This document shows, piece after piece, positions 1 to 8,537 of a stretch of 50,123 bases of DNA. Source of the stretch: a bacterium (GTDB lineage: Bacteria; Zixibacteria; MSB-5A5; WJJR01); NCBI GenBank assembly GCA_021813505.1, contig JAKAKI010000084.1:1-50123 (forward strand). Reading direction: 5' to 3'. Each line of letters begins with the position of its first letter. Position 1 is the stretch's first letter. The position numbers and the translations under genes are program-made. Under the pieces are notes generated by a model. It saw only the letters and a list, made by a program, of their open reading frames with translations. It searched no databases and was not told where the DNA came from.

Positions 1-1183
1 GAGTGGTCGACAAGGCGAGCACCTCGCCAAAGGACCGATTCATGATCAGTTCCAGCCGCTGGTTGACTTCCTCCTCCTCCCAGAAATATCCCATGCGATC
101 CTGCACCCATTCAAAGTACGATACGGTCACACCGCCGGCATTGCAGAGGATATCGGGGATCACGTAAACGCCCTTGTCAGCAAGGATGACATCGGCTTCG
201 GGGGTTGTCGGGCCGTTGGCGCCCTCGGCGACGACACGCGCTTTGATCGAAGCGGCGATTTCCTCGGTGATGACGTTCTCCAAGGCCGCCGGAATGAGAA
301 CATCGCAATCCACAGTGAGGATCGCCTTGGCATCGAGCGGCTCGGATCCAGGGAATCCTTTGACCGACCCGGTCGTGGCGGTGTGCTTGAGGAGTGCCAG
401 AATGTCCAAGCCCGCCTTGTTGGCGATTGCGCCGTAGACGTCACAGACGGCGATTATCTTACAGCCATCACGAGCCAAAAGTTCGGCGGCGACTGATCCC
501 ACGTTGCCGAAACCCTGCACGGCGATTCGGAGACCCTGAAGTGATTGTCCCAGATGGCGGGCCATGGCGCGTACGCAGAATTGGACACCACGCCCGGTGG
601 CTTCACGGCGTCCGAGCGAGCCACCCATGGCGACCGGCTTGCCGGTGACCACGGCGGTTTCGGTGCGGCGCTGGTGCATACTGTAGGTGTCCATCACCCA
701 GGCCATGATTTGGGAGTCGGTGTTCACGTCGGGCGCGGGCACATCCTGATCGGGACCGATCACGTCCATCAGCTCCGCGGTGTAACGGCGGGTCAGCCGT
801 TCGAGTTCGCCTTTCGACATCTTGCGGGGATCGCAGACAATGCCGCCCTTGGCGCCGCCGAAGGGGATGCCGACGACCGCGCACTTGAAGGTCATCCATG
901 CGGCCAGAGCCTGCACTTCATCCAGGTTGACATCGGGGTGATAACGAATGCCGCCTTTGCCGGGGCCACGGACGATGGAATGCTGCACGCGGTAGGCTTT
1001 GAAAAGGCGATAGGTGCCGTCGTCCATCATCATGGGAAGCTCGAGCATGATCGAGCGGCGGGGACGTTTGATAATATTCAGCAGACCCGGATTGAGTTTC
1101 AGAAGGCCAGCGGCCCGGTCAAACTGGCGCATGGCGTTTTCAAACGTCGAGACTTGAATGTCAGTGCTTTTCACGTCGGTCAT
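1..1183 (-). CDS. gdhA: Glutamate dehydrogenase (Glu/Leu/Phe/Val family), 3' end outside window
   Basis: This enzyme interconverts glutamate and 2-oxoglutarate plus ammonia with NAD(P)H in the cytoplasm. Translation from ATG at 1183 (preceded by GGAGAAA) gives 394 residues before the window edge, so about 20-30 C-terminal residues are missing. The family signature is clear: GPGKGGIRYHP (residues about 73-83) binds glutamate, and PFGGAKGG (107-114) carries the catalytic lysine at residue 112. A Rossmann segment with QGFGNVGS follows. The start codon overlaps the stop of the DNA glycosylase gene as ATGA, so the two are probably translationally coupled. The exact cofactor and the GDH versus leucine dehydrogenase assignment are inferred from overall length and motif spelling. 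Confidence 0.93.
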   Translation of the reverse strand, partial: MTDVKSTDIQVSTFENAMRQFDRAAGLLKLNPGLLNIIKRPRRSIMLELPMMMDDGTYRLFKAYRVQHSIVRGPGKGGIRYHPDVNLDEVQALAAWMTFKCAVVGIPFGGAKGGIVCDPRKMSKGELERLTRRYTAELMDVIGPDQDVPAPDVNTDSQIMAWVMDTYSMHQRRTETAVVTGKPVAMGGSLGRREATGRGVQFCVRAMARHLGQSLQGLRIAVQGFGNVGSVAAELLARDGCKIIAVCDVYGAIANKAGLDILALLKHTATTGSVKGFPGSEPLDAKAILTVDCDVLIPAALENVITEEIAASIKARVVAEGANGPTTPEADVILADKGVYVIPDILCNAGGVTVSYFEWVQDRMGYFWEEEEVNQRLELIMNRSFGEVLALSTT

Positions 1184-1878
1184 TTTCTCCCTCTACCTTC
1201 TTTACCCATCAGGGGAACCCCTGGCACGGGACTTCTCTGAGTTGTTCGCGGAGTGCGGCGCGATGCCCGCGTCCCGAGACGATATAACGATACGCAGGGG
1301 CTGGCGCTGTCAAAAAAGCGCCAGGGCAGATCGCTCCCGGCGGAGACCCCGACCCGGCCGCTTTTGCCGACTTCTTTGGGAGCTTCGACTTCGCGGGAAA
1401 TCAAAAGGCGCGATGTGCGCAAATCGGCGCCGTTGTCGTGTCCGTTGATGCCCAGGGCGGCAGTGAGTTTGCCGGGTCCGTTGGTCAAGTCGCGCTCCGA
1501 TTTGACGTTGCGGCGCGACCGTATGAGTTCCTGGTCGAAGGACGGTTCCAGCGCCCGGATCAGCACTGCCGCGGGGAATCCTTCGCGCTCGGTGACCACA
1601 TTGAGCATCCAGTGATTCCCGTAGGTGAAATAGACGTAGGCGCGCCCTGGCGGGCCGTACATGACCTCGTTGCGGCGGGTGCGTCCCAGATGGGCGTGGC
1701 AGGCGGGGTCATCCTCGCCAATGTACGCTTCGACCTCGACGATCCGGCCACCGACCAGCTTGCCACCCTCTTCGACGATGAGGTACCGTCCCAGGAGGTC
1801 TGGGGCGATTTCCAGCGTGGGGCGCTGATAAAAGTCGCGCGGAAGGGGATGGAACGATCGTGGGCTCGCCGGGGCCAT
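1180..1878 (-). CDS. DNA-3-methyladenine glycosylase (AAG/MPG family)
   Basis: This base-excision enzyme removes 3-methyladenine and other alkylated purines from DNA. The 232-aa product shows the AAG fold landmarks in order: LLGRYLIV near residue 28, GGRIVEVEAYIGEDDPACHA (the catalytic glutamate region, about 43-62), RNEVMYGPPGRAYVYFTYG (about 69-87), and NGPGKLTAALGI with a late WRFF. Normal family members end shortly after the WRF motif. Here about 40 more Arg/Ser/Pro-rich residues follow before the stop, which sits inside the gdh start (ATGA). The extension may be a non-functional read-through tail that serves the overlap. No good ribosome-binding site precedes ATG 1878, so the start is the weakest part of the call. 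Confidence 0.9.
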   Translation of the reverse strand: MAPASPRSFHPLPRDFYQRPTLEIAPDLLGRYLIVEEGGKLVGGRIVEVEAYIGEDDPACHAHLGRTRRNEVMYGPPGRAYVYFTYGNHWMLNVVTEREGFPAAVLIRALEPSFDQELIRSRRNVKSERDLTNGPGKLTAALGINGHDNGADLRTSRLLISREVEAPKEVGKSGRVGVSAGSDLPWRFFDSASPCVSLYRLGTRASRRTPRTTQRSPVPGVPLMGKEGRGRK

Positions 1879-1974
1879 GGTGGGGGGAGTGTAGCAGAAA
1901 GCAGAGGAAAAGCAATGGGTTTTGGGGGGGGGCGTGGTATAGGGAGGCGATGGGAGGAATCGGAAGGATCGGAG

Positions 1975-3837
1975 TTATGCGGGAAAGCGGAAGCGATTGT
2001 AGACGGCCTCGGCGTGACGCTGGGGGAGTTTGCCTTTGGTTTTGAGGTCTTCCATCGAGGCTTGGGCGATTTGGGACACGGAGCCAAAGGCAGTCAGCAG
2101 GGCCTGGCGACGGGCGGGGCCGATGCCGGGGATGGAATCGAGTTCGGACTGAATGACGCGTTTCTTGCGGCGTGATTTCTGGAACGTCAGGGCGAAACGG
2201 TGGGCCTCGTCGCGGACACGTTGGAGCAACCGCAGTGACGGCGATGACTTGGGAATGCTGAGTGTTGGACCGGACTCGCCGCCGTCACCGGGGAGAACGA
2301 CCTGTTCAAGGCGTTTGGCCAGACCGATGATGGGCACGTCGGTGATATTCAGGGCATCCAGGGCGCTGCAGGCAGCGCTCAATTGGCCGGCGCCGCCATC
2401 GATCAAGACCAGATCGGGAAACTCGGAGCCGTCCTCGACAAGGTTGGTGAAATAGCGGGAGACGAGTTCTCCGATCATCGCGAAATCGTTGCGCCCCACG
2501 ACAGTCTTGATTTTGAACTTTCGATACTCCCGCTTGAGCGGCTTGGCATCGCGGAAGTAAACCAGCGAGCCGACGGGATCGGTTTCGCCCAGGTTGGAGA
2601 CGTCGAAGGCGCTGATGTTGCGAGGGGGGGAATTGAGCCGCAAGTCGCGCTGCAATTGATAAACCGAATCGGGAATGCGGACGGCGGTCGCGGCCTTCTG
2701 TGTCAGCAACTCGTTCAGTTGGAGCTTGGCGTTGGTCTGCGCCATCTCGAGCAATTCGTACCTCTCCCCTCTTTGCGGGAAGAACAGTTTCACGGCGCGG
2801 CGCCGCTCGTTGCCCAGCCAGTCAGCGATGAGATCCTCCTCGTCGCAATGATCGGGCAGGTAGATTTCGTCGGGGATCGACGGCGAGTGCAGGTAGTACT
2901 GCTTGAGAAACGCGGTGAGCACTTCCTGATCGGTGTCGTTTTCGTCGGCGGCGAGCTGGAATGCCTGGCGACCGATGAGAAGGCCATCGCGGATTTGCAG
3001 GGCCACGGCGGAGACGAGCCGCCCCGCGCGCGCGAGCGCCAGGACGTCGCGATCAATTACGACACCGGCAGAGACTTTCTGGCGCGTGTAGCGGACTGAT
3101 TCGACGGCGCGCAGTTTGTCCCGCCAGGCGGCAGCGTCCTCGAATCGCTCGGCAGCGGCGGCCGTTTCCATCCGGGCCGTCAGATCGCCGATCAACGTCT
3201 CCTCTTTGCCTTCGAGAAACAGGCAGGCGGCATCGATCAACGAACGGTAACCGGCTTCGTTGATCTTGTCCTCGCAAGGTCCGGGGCAGCGTTTGATGTA
3301 ATAGTCCAGGCAGACGCGGTACTTGCGCTTGGTTGGCGATGGAATCACCAGATTGCAGGAGCGAATCTGGAAGACGCGGCCCAGCATTTTGAGCGTCTCC
3401 CTCATTCCTTTGACGTTTGTGTACGGGCCAAAGTAGCGGGCGCCGTCTTTGCGCATGCGCCGCACCACCAGCATGCGGGGAAACGGTTCGTTGGTCGTGA
3501 CTTTGATGTACGGATAGCGTTTGTCGTCCTTGAGAGAGACGTTGTAGCGCGGTTTGTACTCTTTGATCAGGTTGGCTTCGAGGATCAGTGCTTCGATTTC
3601 CGTGTCGGTCGAGAGAATTTCCAGGTCGGCGATCTTCTCTTGCAGGGCGGCGACACGGGGATGCTCGGAGCCCTCGCCGCGAAAGTACGAGCGCACGCGG
3701 TTGCGCAGGATTTTGGCCTTGCCGACGTAGATGATCGTGCCGCCGGCATCCTTGAACATGTAGACGCCGGGGCGGTCGGGCAGAGCGGCGAGCTTGTCCG
3801 CCAGGGGGGTGGTGTTGGTAGTGGCGTCATCCGGCAT
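1975..3837 (-). CDS. uvrC: Excinuclease ABC subunit C
   Basis: UvrC makes the two incisions in nucleotide excision repair with UvrA and UvrB. The 620-aa protein has the full family layout: an N-terminal GIY-YIG nuclease (GVYMFKD...IIYVGKAK, about residues 25-50), a cysteine-bearing central part (RSCNL...CPGPCE), and a UVR motif around residues 205-245 (RFEDAAAWRDKL). It also has the RNase-H-like C-terminal nuclease (FDVSNLGETDPVGS and VLIDGGAGQLSAA) and a terminal helix-hairpin-helix pair (SIPGIGPARRQALL). I chose ATG 3837. A TTG six codons upstream (3855) is also open, and neither has a strong ribosome-binding site. The gene lies about 85 nt downstream of the NlpC/P60 gene on the same strand. 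Confidence 0.95.
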   Translation of the reverse strand: MPDDATTNTTPLADKLAALPDRPGVYMFKDAGGTIIYVGKAKILRNRVRSYFRGEGSEHPRVAALQEKIADLEILSTDTEIEALILEANLIKEYKPRYNVSLKDDKRYPYIKVTTNEPFPRMLVVRRMRKDGARYFGPYTNVKGMRETLKMLGRVFQIRSCNLVIPSPTKRKYRVCLDYYIKRCPGPCEDKINEAGYRSLIDAACLFLEGKEETLIGDLTARMETAAAAERFEDAAAWRDKLRAVESVRYTRQKVSAGVVIDRDVLALARAGRLVSAVALQIRDGLLIGRQAFQLAADENDTDQEVLTAFLKQYYLHSPSIPDEIYLPDHCDEEDLIADWLGNERRRAVKLFFPQRGERYELLEMAQTNAKLQLNELLTQKAATAVRIPDSVYQLQRDLRLNSPPRNISAFDVSNLGETDPVGSLVYFRDAKPLKREYRKFKIKTVVGRNDFAMIGELVSRYFTNLVEDGSEFPDLVLIDGGAGQLSAACSALDALNITDVPIIGLAKRLEQVVLPGDGGESGPTLSIPKSSPSLRLLQRVRDEAHRFALTFQKSRRKKRVIQSELDSIPGIGPARRQALLTAFGSVSQIAQASMEDLKTKGKLPQRHAEAVYNRFRFPA

Positions 3838-3922
3838 GCGGATAGAATACGACAACAGCGGCCCGTTGAGAAGCGGGGATGGGAGTTATGGGAAGGATGG
3901 GAAGAATGAGGCAAAAGAGCGA

Positions 3923-4555
3923 CTAGAGCACTCGGCGGGCGCCTTTGTAGGCGTCGCGGTATTCGAGATCGTTGAGAGAGGATTTGATGATGCCGCGTGA
4001 TTCGGAGGCGTGAACGAACCGTCCGCCGCCCAGGTAAATGCCGACGTGGGAGATGGTGACATCATCGAAGCTGAAGAAAAGCAGGTCGCCTACCACCAAT
4101 TCCTCACGGGTGACTTCCTCGGGAAGCTGGTACAGCGCGCGTGTGGAGGCCGGCAGACGGGTGCCGGAATAGTCGCGATAGATGCTGCGGACGAGATGGG
4201 AGCAATCGTATCCCTTTTCGTCGTCGCCGCCCTTCTTGTACGGAAGACCGAGGTACTGTTCCACGACCCGAGTGAAGATGGCAGGGTCCACACCGGGCTG
4301 GTCGGGAAAACGGCTTTCATCCTGGGTGGAGACAGGGCGCGCCTTGGCCGGTTGGGTCTTGGGGGACTCGCCGTTGGGAGCCGATTCGCCCGAGCGGTGC
4401 GTGTACATCGGGTACGGGGCACAGCCGGACACTGTGAGCAGGACCGCGAGAGTAAAACCTGCGCACACGCATAGCCACGCATCACGGCGGTGGCTGAGGC
4501 CAGAATCGGACACGGCCCGGCCATCAGGGTACCGCATCACAGAAAGATTCTGCAT
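3923..4555 (-). CDS. NlpC/P60 cell-wall peptidase lipoprotein
   Basis: This is a predicted peptidoglycan endopeptidase anchored in the outer or inner membrane. The 210-aa protein starts at ATG 4555 behind AAGGGGAG. It has a hydrophobic stretch ending in the lipobox VSGC (about residues 40-50), a Pro/Ser-rich linker, and then the NlpC/P60 domain. The catalytic cysteine is C118 in YDCSHLV, and the histidine is H170 in ISHVGIYLGGG. A third polar residue is expected near RFVHASES. The open frame continues upstream to 5398 but overlaps the UbiA gene, so the lipoprotein start is preferred. It follows the UbiA gene by 14 nt, which suggests co-transcription. Confidence 0.92.
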   Translation of the reverse strand: MQNLSVMRYPDGRAVSDSGLSHRRDAWLCVCAGFTLAVLLTVSGCAPYPMYTHRSGESAPNGESPKTQPAKARPVSTQDESRFPDQPGVDPAIFTRVVEQYLGLPYKKGGDDEKGYDCSHLVRSIYRDYSGTRLPASTRALYQLPEEVTREELVVGDLLFFSFDDVTISHVGIYLGGGRFVHASESRGIIKSSLNDLEYRDAYKGARRVL

Positions 4556-4569
4556 CGTCTTCGCTCCCC

Positions 4570-5565
4570 TTATCTTCCCGGAGTCAAAGAAGGGTACGTC
4601 ATCCGGAAGCGCCAGTGAAAAAACGCCCTGGTCAGCAGGAAGCCAGGGACAAGACAGGCGAGGTAGAACGGGTAGGCCACCACGGCGGCGAGCGTGAGGG
4701 CGGCCACAGCAGCTTTCGCGGAGGTTTGCGGCGCGCCGAGCGCCTGAAACGCCGGTGATCCGCTCAACAATCCGACACTGACGGAAATCGCAAAGAACGG
4801 GAGACAGGCAACAGCGGCGGCCGCCAGATGCCAGTCGAAGCGCACGACCGAAAGAATCAACGCAAAGACGATGAACGTGAACGCGGCGATCATCGTCCGC
4901 ACAGTTCCCCAGGCGACAGCCACGGTGCGTTTGCCGGTGGCGCTGTCGCCGGTGGTGTCGGCGGCGGCGGTGGCGAGATAGACACCGCCGACCGCGAATA
5001 CATAGGGCAGGGCGAAGCCCCAGGTAATGCTCAACTGCCCACCCGCGAATACGGCTCCCATGCTGTAGACAATCAAACCATGGGCGACGACATTGGCGAG
5101 AAGCCCCAGCAAATGGTGATTCTTCCAGGCACGCGGGCCGGCGGAATAGAGGACGCCGAGGAGAACAATCGCCGCCGACAGCGAGAGATAGGCAATCCCA
5201 AAGAGCAGCGCCAATCCGAGACTGGCGAGATTGAGTGCGATTGTGAACAGCCAGGCGGCGCGCGTGCGAATCAGACTTTCTGGGAGAAAAAAGAGCTTGT
5301 TGTTCGCGCGGTCGGATTCGACGTCGAAGATTTGATTGAGCGTATAAACGGCGCCGAACAGGCACCAGAGCTGAACGAACATCACAATCCATTTCCAAAT
5401 GGGAATCGGCGATGGACTGGCTACGCCATGCGCACCGAGCAGAGCGATAGTCCAGACGGGAGGCATCAGGACGGGACGAGTGAAGAAGATGTAATCGAGA
5501 ATGGTGTGGCGGCCGTGGACGGTGACTGGGCCGGAGGAACGCATCGGATTCTGAAAGATTCGCAT
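4570..5565 (-). CDS. UbiA-family prenyltransferase
   Basis: This is an integral-membrane enzyme that transfers a prenyl chain onto an aromatic or polar acceptor; the substrate cannot be told from sequence. The 331-aa protein is made almost entirely of hydrophobic helices (about eight or nine). It carries both Asp-rich motifs of the superfamily: NQIFDVESD (NxxxDxxxD) near residue 90, and DTTGD near residue 210. Start ATG 5565 (MRIFQNP) is chosen because the open frame upstream runs through a perfect palindrome and other intergenic repeats. A second ATG at 5544 is possible. Chlorophyll, menaquinone, heme O and archaeal-type lipid branches of the family are all possible, and no pathway neighbour settles it. 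Confidence 0.85.
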   Translation of the reverse strand: MRIFQNPMRSSGPVTVHGRHTILDYIFFTRPVLMPPVWTIALLGAHGVASPSPIPIWKWIVMFVQLWCLFGAVYTLNQIFDVESDRANNKLFFLPESLIRTRAAWLFTIALNLASLGLALLFGIAYLSLSAAIVLLGVLYSAGPRAWKNHHLLGLLANVVAHGLIVYSMGAVFAGGQLSITWGFALPYVFAVGGVYLATAAADTTGDSATGKRTVAVAWGTVRTMIAAFTFIVFALILSVVRFDWHLAAAAVACLPFFAISVSVGLLSGSPAFQALGAPQTSAKAAVAALTLAAVVAYPFYLACLVPGFLLTRAFFHWRFRMTYPSLTPGR

Positions 5566-5580
5566 CTTGTCACGCCTTGC

Positions 5581-5602
5581 GCCACCGACCAAGGTCGGTG
5601 GC
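5581..5602. repeat. 22-bp perfect palindrome upstream of the UbiA gene
   Basis: GCCACCGACC and its exact complement are separated by AA, about 16 nt upstream of the UbiA start codon. It could form a very stable hairpin in the leader, or be one module of the interspersed repeats that fill 5566-6017. Confidence 0.7.
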
Positions 5603-5647
5603 ACGCAGGTCAATTTGTGGCCCGGATGTGCGATTGGCAATGAGATC

Positions 5648-5690
5648 ATGTCGCGCTTCGCGCGACCGCGGCCGAGGCGGCCGCGCCACA
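5648..5690. repeat. GC-rich palindromic repeat, GCGCCAC family
   Basis: The stretch contains TCGCGCTTCGCGCGA followed by GCGGCCGAGGCGGCCGC and ends in GCGCCAC. Near-identical wording recurs at 5943-5983, and the GTGGCGC/GCGCCAC ends recur at 9368-9487, 13851-13907, 45238-45351 and 46686-46730. It is non-coding; open frames through it are repeat artefacts. Confidence 0.7.
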
Positions 5691-5791
5691 TCGTATGGGA
5701 TAGAATCTTTCAGTCCGGCATCTTCGCCGGGTGGAATGGCCCAGTTCATTGGTCACATTTCGTGAACCCCTCATCAGGTCAAACGCTTGAC

Positions 5792-5897
5792 GGGAGGGCG
5801 AGGCTCCTGCCGAGCCATGTCTCAGCGCGGATACCCGTAATAACGTCAGTGACAACACCCGCGCGGCCAAGAGGCTCGGCAGGAGCCTCGCCCTCCC
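5792..5897. repeat. Inverted repeat element with 25-bp perfect arms, copy 1
   Basis: The arms are 5792-5816 and 5873-5897, perfectly complementary over 25 bp, with a 56-nt centre. The same 25-bp arms recur exactly at 13697-13721 and 13761-13785, with a different and shorter centre. The arm core reads GCGAGGCTCCTGCCGAGCC. It looks like a dispersed short palindromic element rather than a terminator, because no T-tract follows on either strand. Confidence 0.8.
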
Positions 5898-5942
5898 AGT
5901 CGCTGTTCCTCCCATGGAGTTCGGACTTCGATCGCCACATGG

Positions 5943-6010
5943 GGTCGCGCTTCGCACGACCGGGGCCGAGGCGGTCGCGCCACGGCATGGGCAGGATGCC
6001 CATGCTACCA
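5943..6010. repeat. GCGCCAC-family repeat joined to CATGGGCA hairpin
   Basis: A copy of the GC-rich GCGCCAC module (5943-5983) is followed by the hairpin CATGGGCAGGATGCCCATG, which has 8-bp perfect arms. The hairpin is repeated exactly at 14074-14092 and, shortened, at 9666-9680. It lies just beyond the cdsA stop codon (6018) and could double as a transcription end for the rplM-cdsA operon. Confidence 0.7.
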
Positions 6011-6017
6011 CGCCTGC

Positions 6018-6824
6018 TCAATACTGCCAGAGACGGATCAGAATCCAGAGTGTCGGGGCGGCGAAGAGAGTCGAATCGAAGCGATCGAGGACGCCGCCGT
6101 GGCCGGGGATCAGACTGGAGAAATCCTTCATGCCAAAAGCGCGTTTGAACACCGATTCGAAAAGATCTCCGATTTGGCCAACAACTCCGATCGCAAATGC
6201 TGCCGCCAGGAGGAGCGGCGCAGGGGCGGTGATCCATCCCGCGAGAATGTAGATGACGGCGATCAGGATCGATGCGACAAGCTGGGCGATGGCGCCGGCG
6301 ATTGTCTTGCGCGGCGAGATCTGCGGTGAAAGTTTCGGTCCGCCGATGCGGCTGCCGGCGAGATAAGCCACAGTGTCACCAATCCACAAGTTCGCAAATA
6401 GGAACATCAGCCAGCGAAAGCCGTCGCCCGCAGGAAGCGTACGCAGCGCGATGAGCGCGCCGAAACCGACGCCAATCCAGACGGCTCCGGCAATATGCGC
6501 CAGGGCGGCCAGCGCTCCGGTGACCGGATCACGTCGCCAAACCACCCATGCCGCCGAGCCGACGCAGGCGGCCGCGGCCCAGATGATCCACCAGTCTCCC
6601 CCACGCGGCCAGACAACCACCGGTAGGGATAGCGCCAGAAGGACGAGCAGCCAAAGTGCCACCGGAATACCGCGCAGTTGCGCGGCCTGCCAGATTTCGA
6701 AACAGGCGGCCAGCGTCAAAACGACAACCAGGATATTGAGCCACATGGCCCCCTGGTGGAAAATCCAAAGGAGCGCGGGGATCCCGACAACGGCGACAGA
6801 GAGGCGGGTCAGGAAATTGCGCAT
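6018..6824 (-). CDS. cdsA: Phosphatidate cytidylyltransferase
   Basis: CdsA makes CDP-diacylglycerol from phosphatidic acid and CTP, the entry to bacterial phospholipid head groups. The 268-aa protein has seven to eight hydrophobic segments. Its C-terminal CDP-DAG synthase signature reads GQIGDLFESVFKRAFGMKD, then IPGHGGVLDRFDS (about residues 210-250), with the expected acidic and Lys residues. SPRKTIAG near residue 170 is the other conserved segment. It is the last gene of the rplM-to-cdsA operon and sits 66 nt after uppS, the usual order in many bacteria. Confidence 0.95.
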   Translation of the reverse strand: MRNFLTRLSVAVVGIPALLWIFHQGAMWLNILVVVLTLAACFEIWQAAQLRGIPVALWLLVLLALSLPVVVWPRGGDWWIIWAAAACVGSAAWVVWRRDPVTGALAALAHIAGAVWIGVGFGALIALRTLPAGDGFRWLMFLFANLWIGDTVAYLAGSRIGGPKLSPQISPRKTIAGAIAQLVASILIAVIYILAGWITAPAPLLLAAAFAIGVVGQIGDLFESVFKRAFGMKDFSSLIPGHGGVLDRFDSTLFAAPTLWILIRLWQY

Positions 6825-6890
6825 CGATGGCAGGTGGAGGTCAACGGCGGACAGTGTGCGTGAGTCCGGCCAATTCGTTGCGTGCGAATT

Positions 6891-7703
6891 TCATTCGCGC
6901 GCGCTGCCGTTGGTGGGCCGGTGCGTGCCGACCCGTCCAAAGCGGCGTTCCCGTGACTGGTAGTCGAGGATGGCGCGGAAGAAGTCATCCTCGCCAAAGT
7001 CCGGCCAGAGAGTGTCGGTCACGTAGAGTTCCGTGTACGATGTCTGCCAGAGCAGAAAATTCGAAAGGCGGCGCTCGCCGGAGGTGCGAATCAAAAGATC
7101 GGGATCGGGAAGGCCGTTGGTCTGAAGATGTGCGGCGAACACCGATTCATCGATGTCCGCTACTTTGAGCTTGCGATCGAGCACTTCTTTGGCTACCCGG
7201 CGGACGGCGTCGAGAATTTCGGCACGGCCGCTGTAGTTGAGCGCGAGATTAAGAACCAACCCCGTGTTGTTGCGGGTTCGGTGAATCGCCTCTTTGAGCG
7301 CACGGCGCCGCGTTGGCGACAGGCCATCGATATCGCCAGTCGCGATGAGCCGGACATTCTTGGCCGCCATTTCTCTCAGTTCGTTGCGCGTGGTTTCGTA
7401 GAGCAGACGCATGATGGCGGAGATTTCCCGTTTGGGGCGGCCCCAATTGTCGACCGAGAAGGTGAACAATGTGAGCGCCTCGACTTTGGCTTCGGCGGCG
7501 GCGGTGACGACGCGTTTGACGGCCGCCACACCGGCGCGGTGCCCGGCGGTTCGCTGCAGGCCCTGGCGCTCGGCCCAGCGCCCGTTGCCGTCCATGATGA
7601 TGGCGACATGGCGCGGGAGCGGCGGGCCGGACAATATCCGGGCCAGCAGCCTGTCATGTTCGGTCGGACGTTCGGGTACAGCGATGGTCCGGGTCGGCGC
7701 CAA
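6891..7703 (-). CDS. uppS: Isoprenyl transferase (undecaprenyl diphosphate synthase), TTG start
   Basis: The enzyme condenses IPP onto FPP to make the C55 carrier lipid for peptidoglycan and other wall polymers. The 270-aa protein carries the cis-prenyltransferase motifs: HVAIIMDGNGRWA with catalytic D38, GHRAGVAAVKRVV, TLFTFSVDNWGRPKREI, LALNYSGRAEI, and DPDLLIRTSGERRLSNFLLWQ...ELYVTDTLWPDF. The only in-frame start before the motif is TTG at 7703, directly abutting the frr stop (TGA then TTG). GGAAGTC lies a few bases upstream inside frr. Tight coupling to frr is therefore likely. Confidence 0.94.
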   Translation of the reverse strand: MAPTRTIAVPERPTEHDRLLARILSGPPLPRHVAIIMDGNGRWAERQGLQRTAGHRAGVAAVKRVVTAAAEAKVEALTLFTFSVDNWGRPKREISAIMRLLYETTRNELREMAAKNVRLIATGDIDGLSPTRRRALKEAIHRTRNNTGLVLNLALNYSGRAEILDAVRRVAKEVLDRKLKVADIDESVFAAHLQTNGLPDPDLLIRTSGERRLSNFLLWQTSYTELYVTDTLWPDFGEDDFFRAILDYQSRERRFGRVGTHRPTNGSARE

Positions 7704-8261
7704 TCAGACTTCCATGACTTCCGCTTCTTTGGAAGCAAGCAGATCATCGATTTCCGTAATGAATACGTCGGTCATCTTCTGGATTTCATCGGAGATGCGG
7801 CGATGATCGTCCTCGGAGATTTCCTTGCTCTTTTCGTCCTTCTTCAGGTGCTCGTTGGCGTCGCGGCGAATGTTGCGAATCGCCACTTTGCCTTCCTCGG
7901 CGAGCTTCTTGCAGAGCTTGACGAGTTCCTTGCGCCGGTCTTCGGTCAACTGCGGAATCGGAACACGCACGAGCGTCCCATCGTTGATCGGGTTCAAGCC
8001 AAGGTCCGCTTTCAGGATGGCTTTGGATATTTCCGCTGCCATGGGTTTCTCCCACGGCTGCACGACGATGAGCCGGGGCTCAGGAACGGAAATGGTTCCC
8101 ACCTGATTGATGGTGACCATACTGCCGTAGTAGTTGACGCGAATGCCATCGAGCAGCGCTGTGGTGGCCTTGCCCGTGCGAATCTTGGCCAGTTCGTGTC
8201 CGGTGGCGGTGACGGCCTTGTGCATCTTGTCTTTGGCGTTGGCTTTGTGGTCCGTGCTCAT
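7704..8261 (-). CDS. frr: Ribosome recycling factor
   Basis: RRF splits post-termination ribosomes together with EF-G. The 185-aa length is standard, and the sequence matches the family throughout: HELAKIRTGKATTALLDGIRVNYYGS, PEPRLIVVQPWEK, ISKAILKADLGLNP, and the RKELVKLCKKLAEEGKVAIRNIRRDAN helix. ATG 8261 is preceded by GGGAGGATC. It lies between pyrH and uppS in a conserved gene order. A 276-nt gap separates it from pyrH; I saw nothing convincing there beyond a short, unsupported open frame. Confidence 0.96.
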   Translation of the reverse strand: MSTDHKANAKDKMHKAVTATGHELAKIRTGKATTALLDGIRVNYYGSMVTINQVGTISVPEPRLIVVQPWEKPMAAEISKAILKADLGLNPINDGTLVRVPIPQLTEDRRKELVKLCKKLAEEGKVAIRNIRRDANEHLKKDEKSKEISEDDHRRISDEIQKMTDVFITEIDDLLASKEAEVMEV

Positions 8262-8537
8262 CGCGAGATCCTCCCTCTATGGCCTACGGCAACGTGGAGT
8301 TGAACACCATCCGCAGAATGTTAGTATTGCCATGGTTGAATCGTCTGGTCAAGGAAAAGCGGTATGAATCCTGAGAGAAAGCCCTGTAACGATCTGGGGC
8401 CGTGTGGCTTGCGCTGCCCGCCATATGCCGCACCCGGTCCACCTGAGTATTACACGAATGAAGGCTGCCGACGGATGAACCTTTCTCATCCTCCGAGTGC
8501 GTACGGTTGGAGTCAGGCGAGGACGTGGCCAAGGATG

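Noticed and set aside
545-1240. A 231-codon plus-strand frame opposite glutamate dehydrogenase
   Set aside because: The minus strand encodes a well-conserved GDH with full motifs; the plus frame is a shadow with no family features.
4556-5398. Upstream extension of the NlpC/P60 frame
   Set aside because: It overlaps the UbiA gene on the same strand in another frame, and the lipoprotein leader with a good ribosome-binding site fixes the start at 4555.
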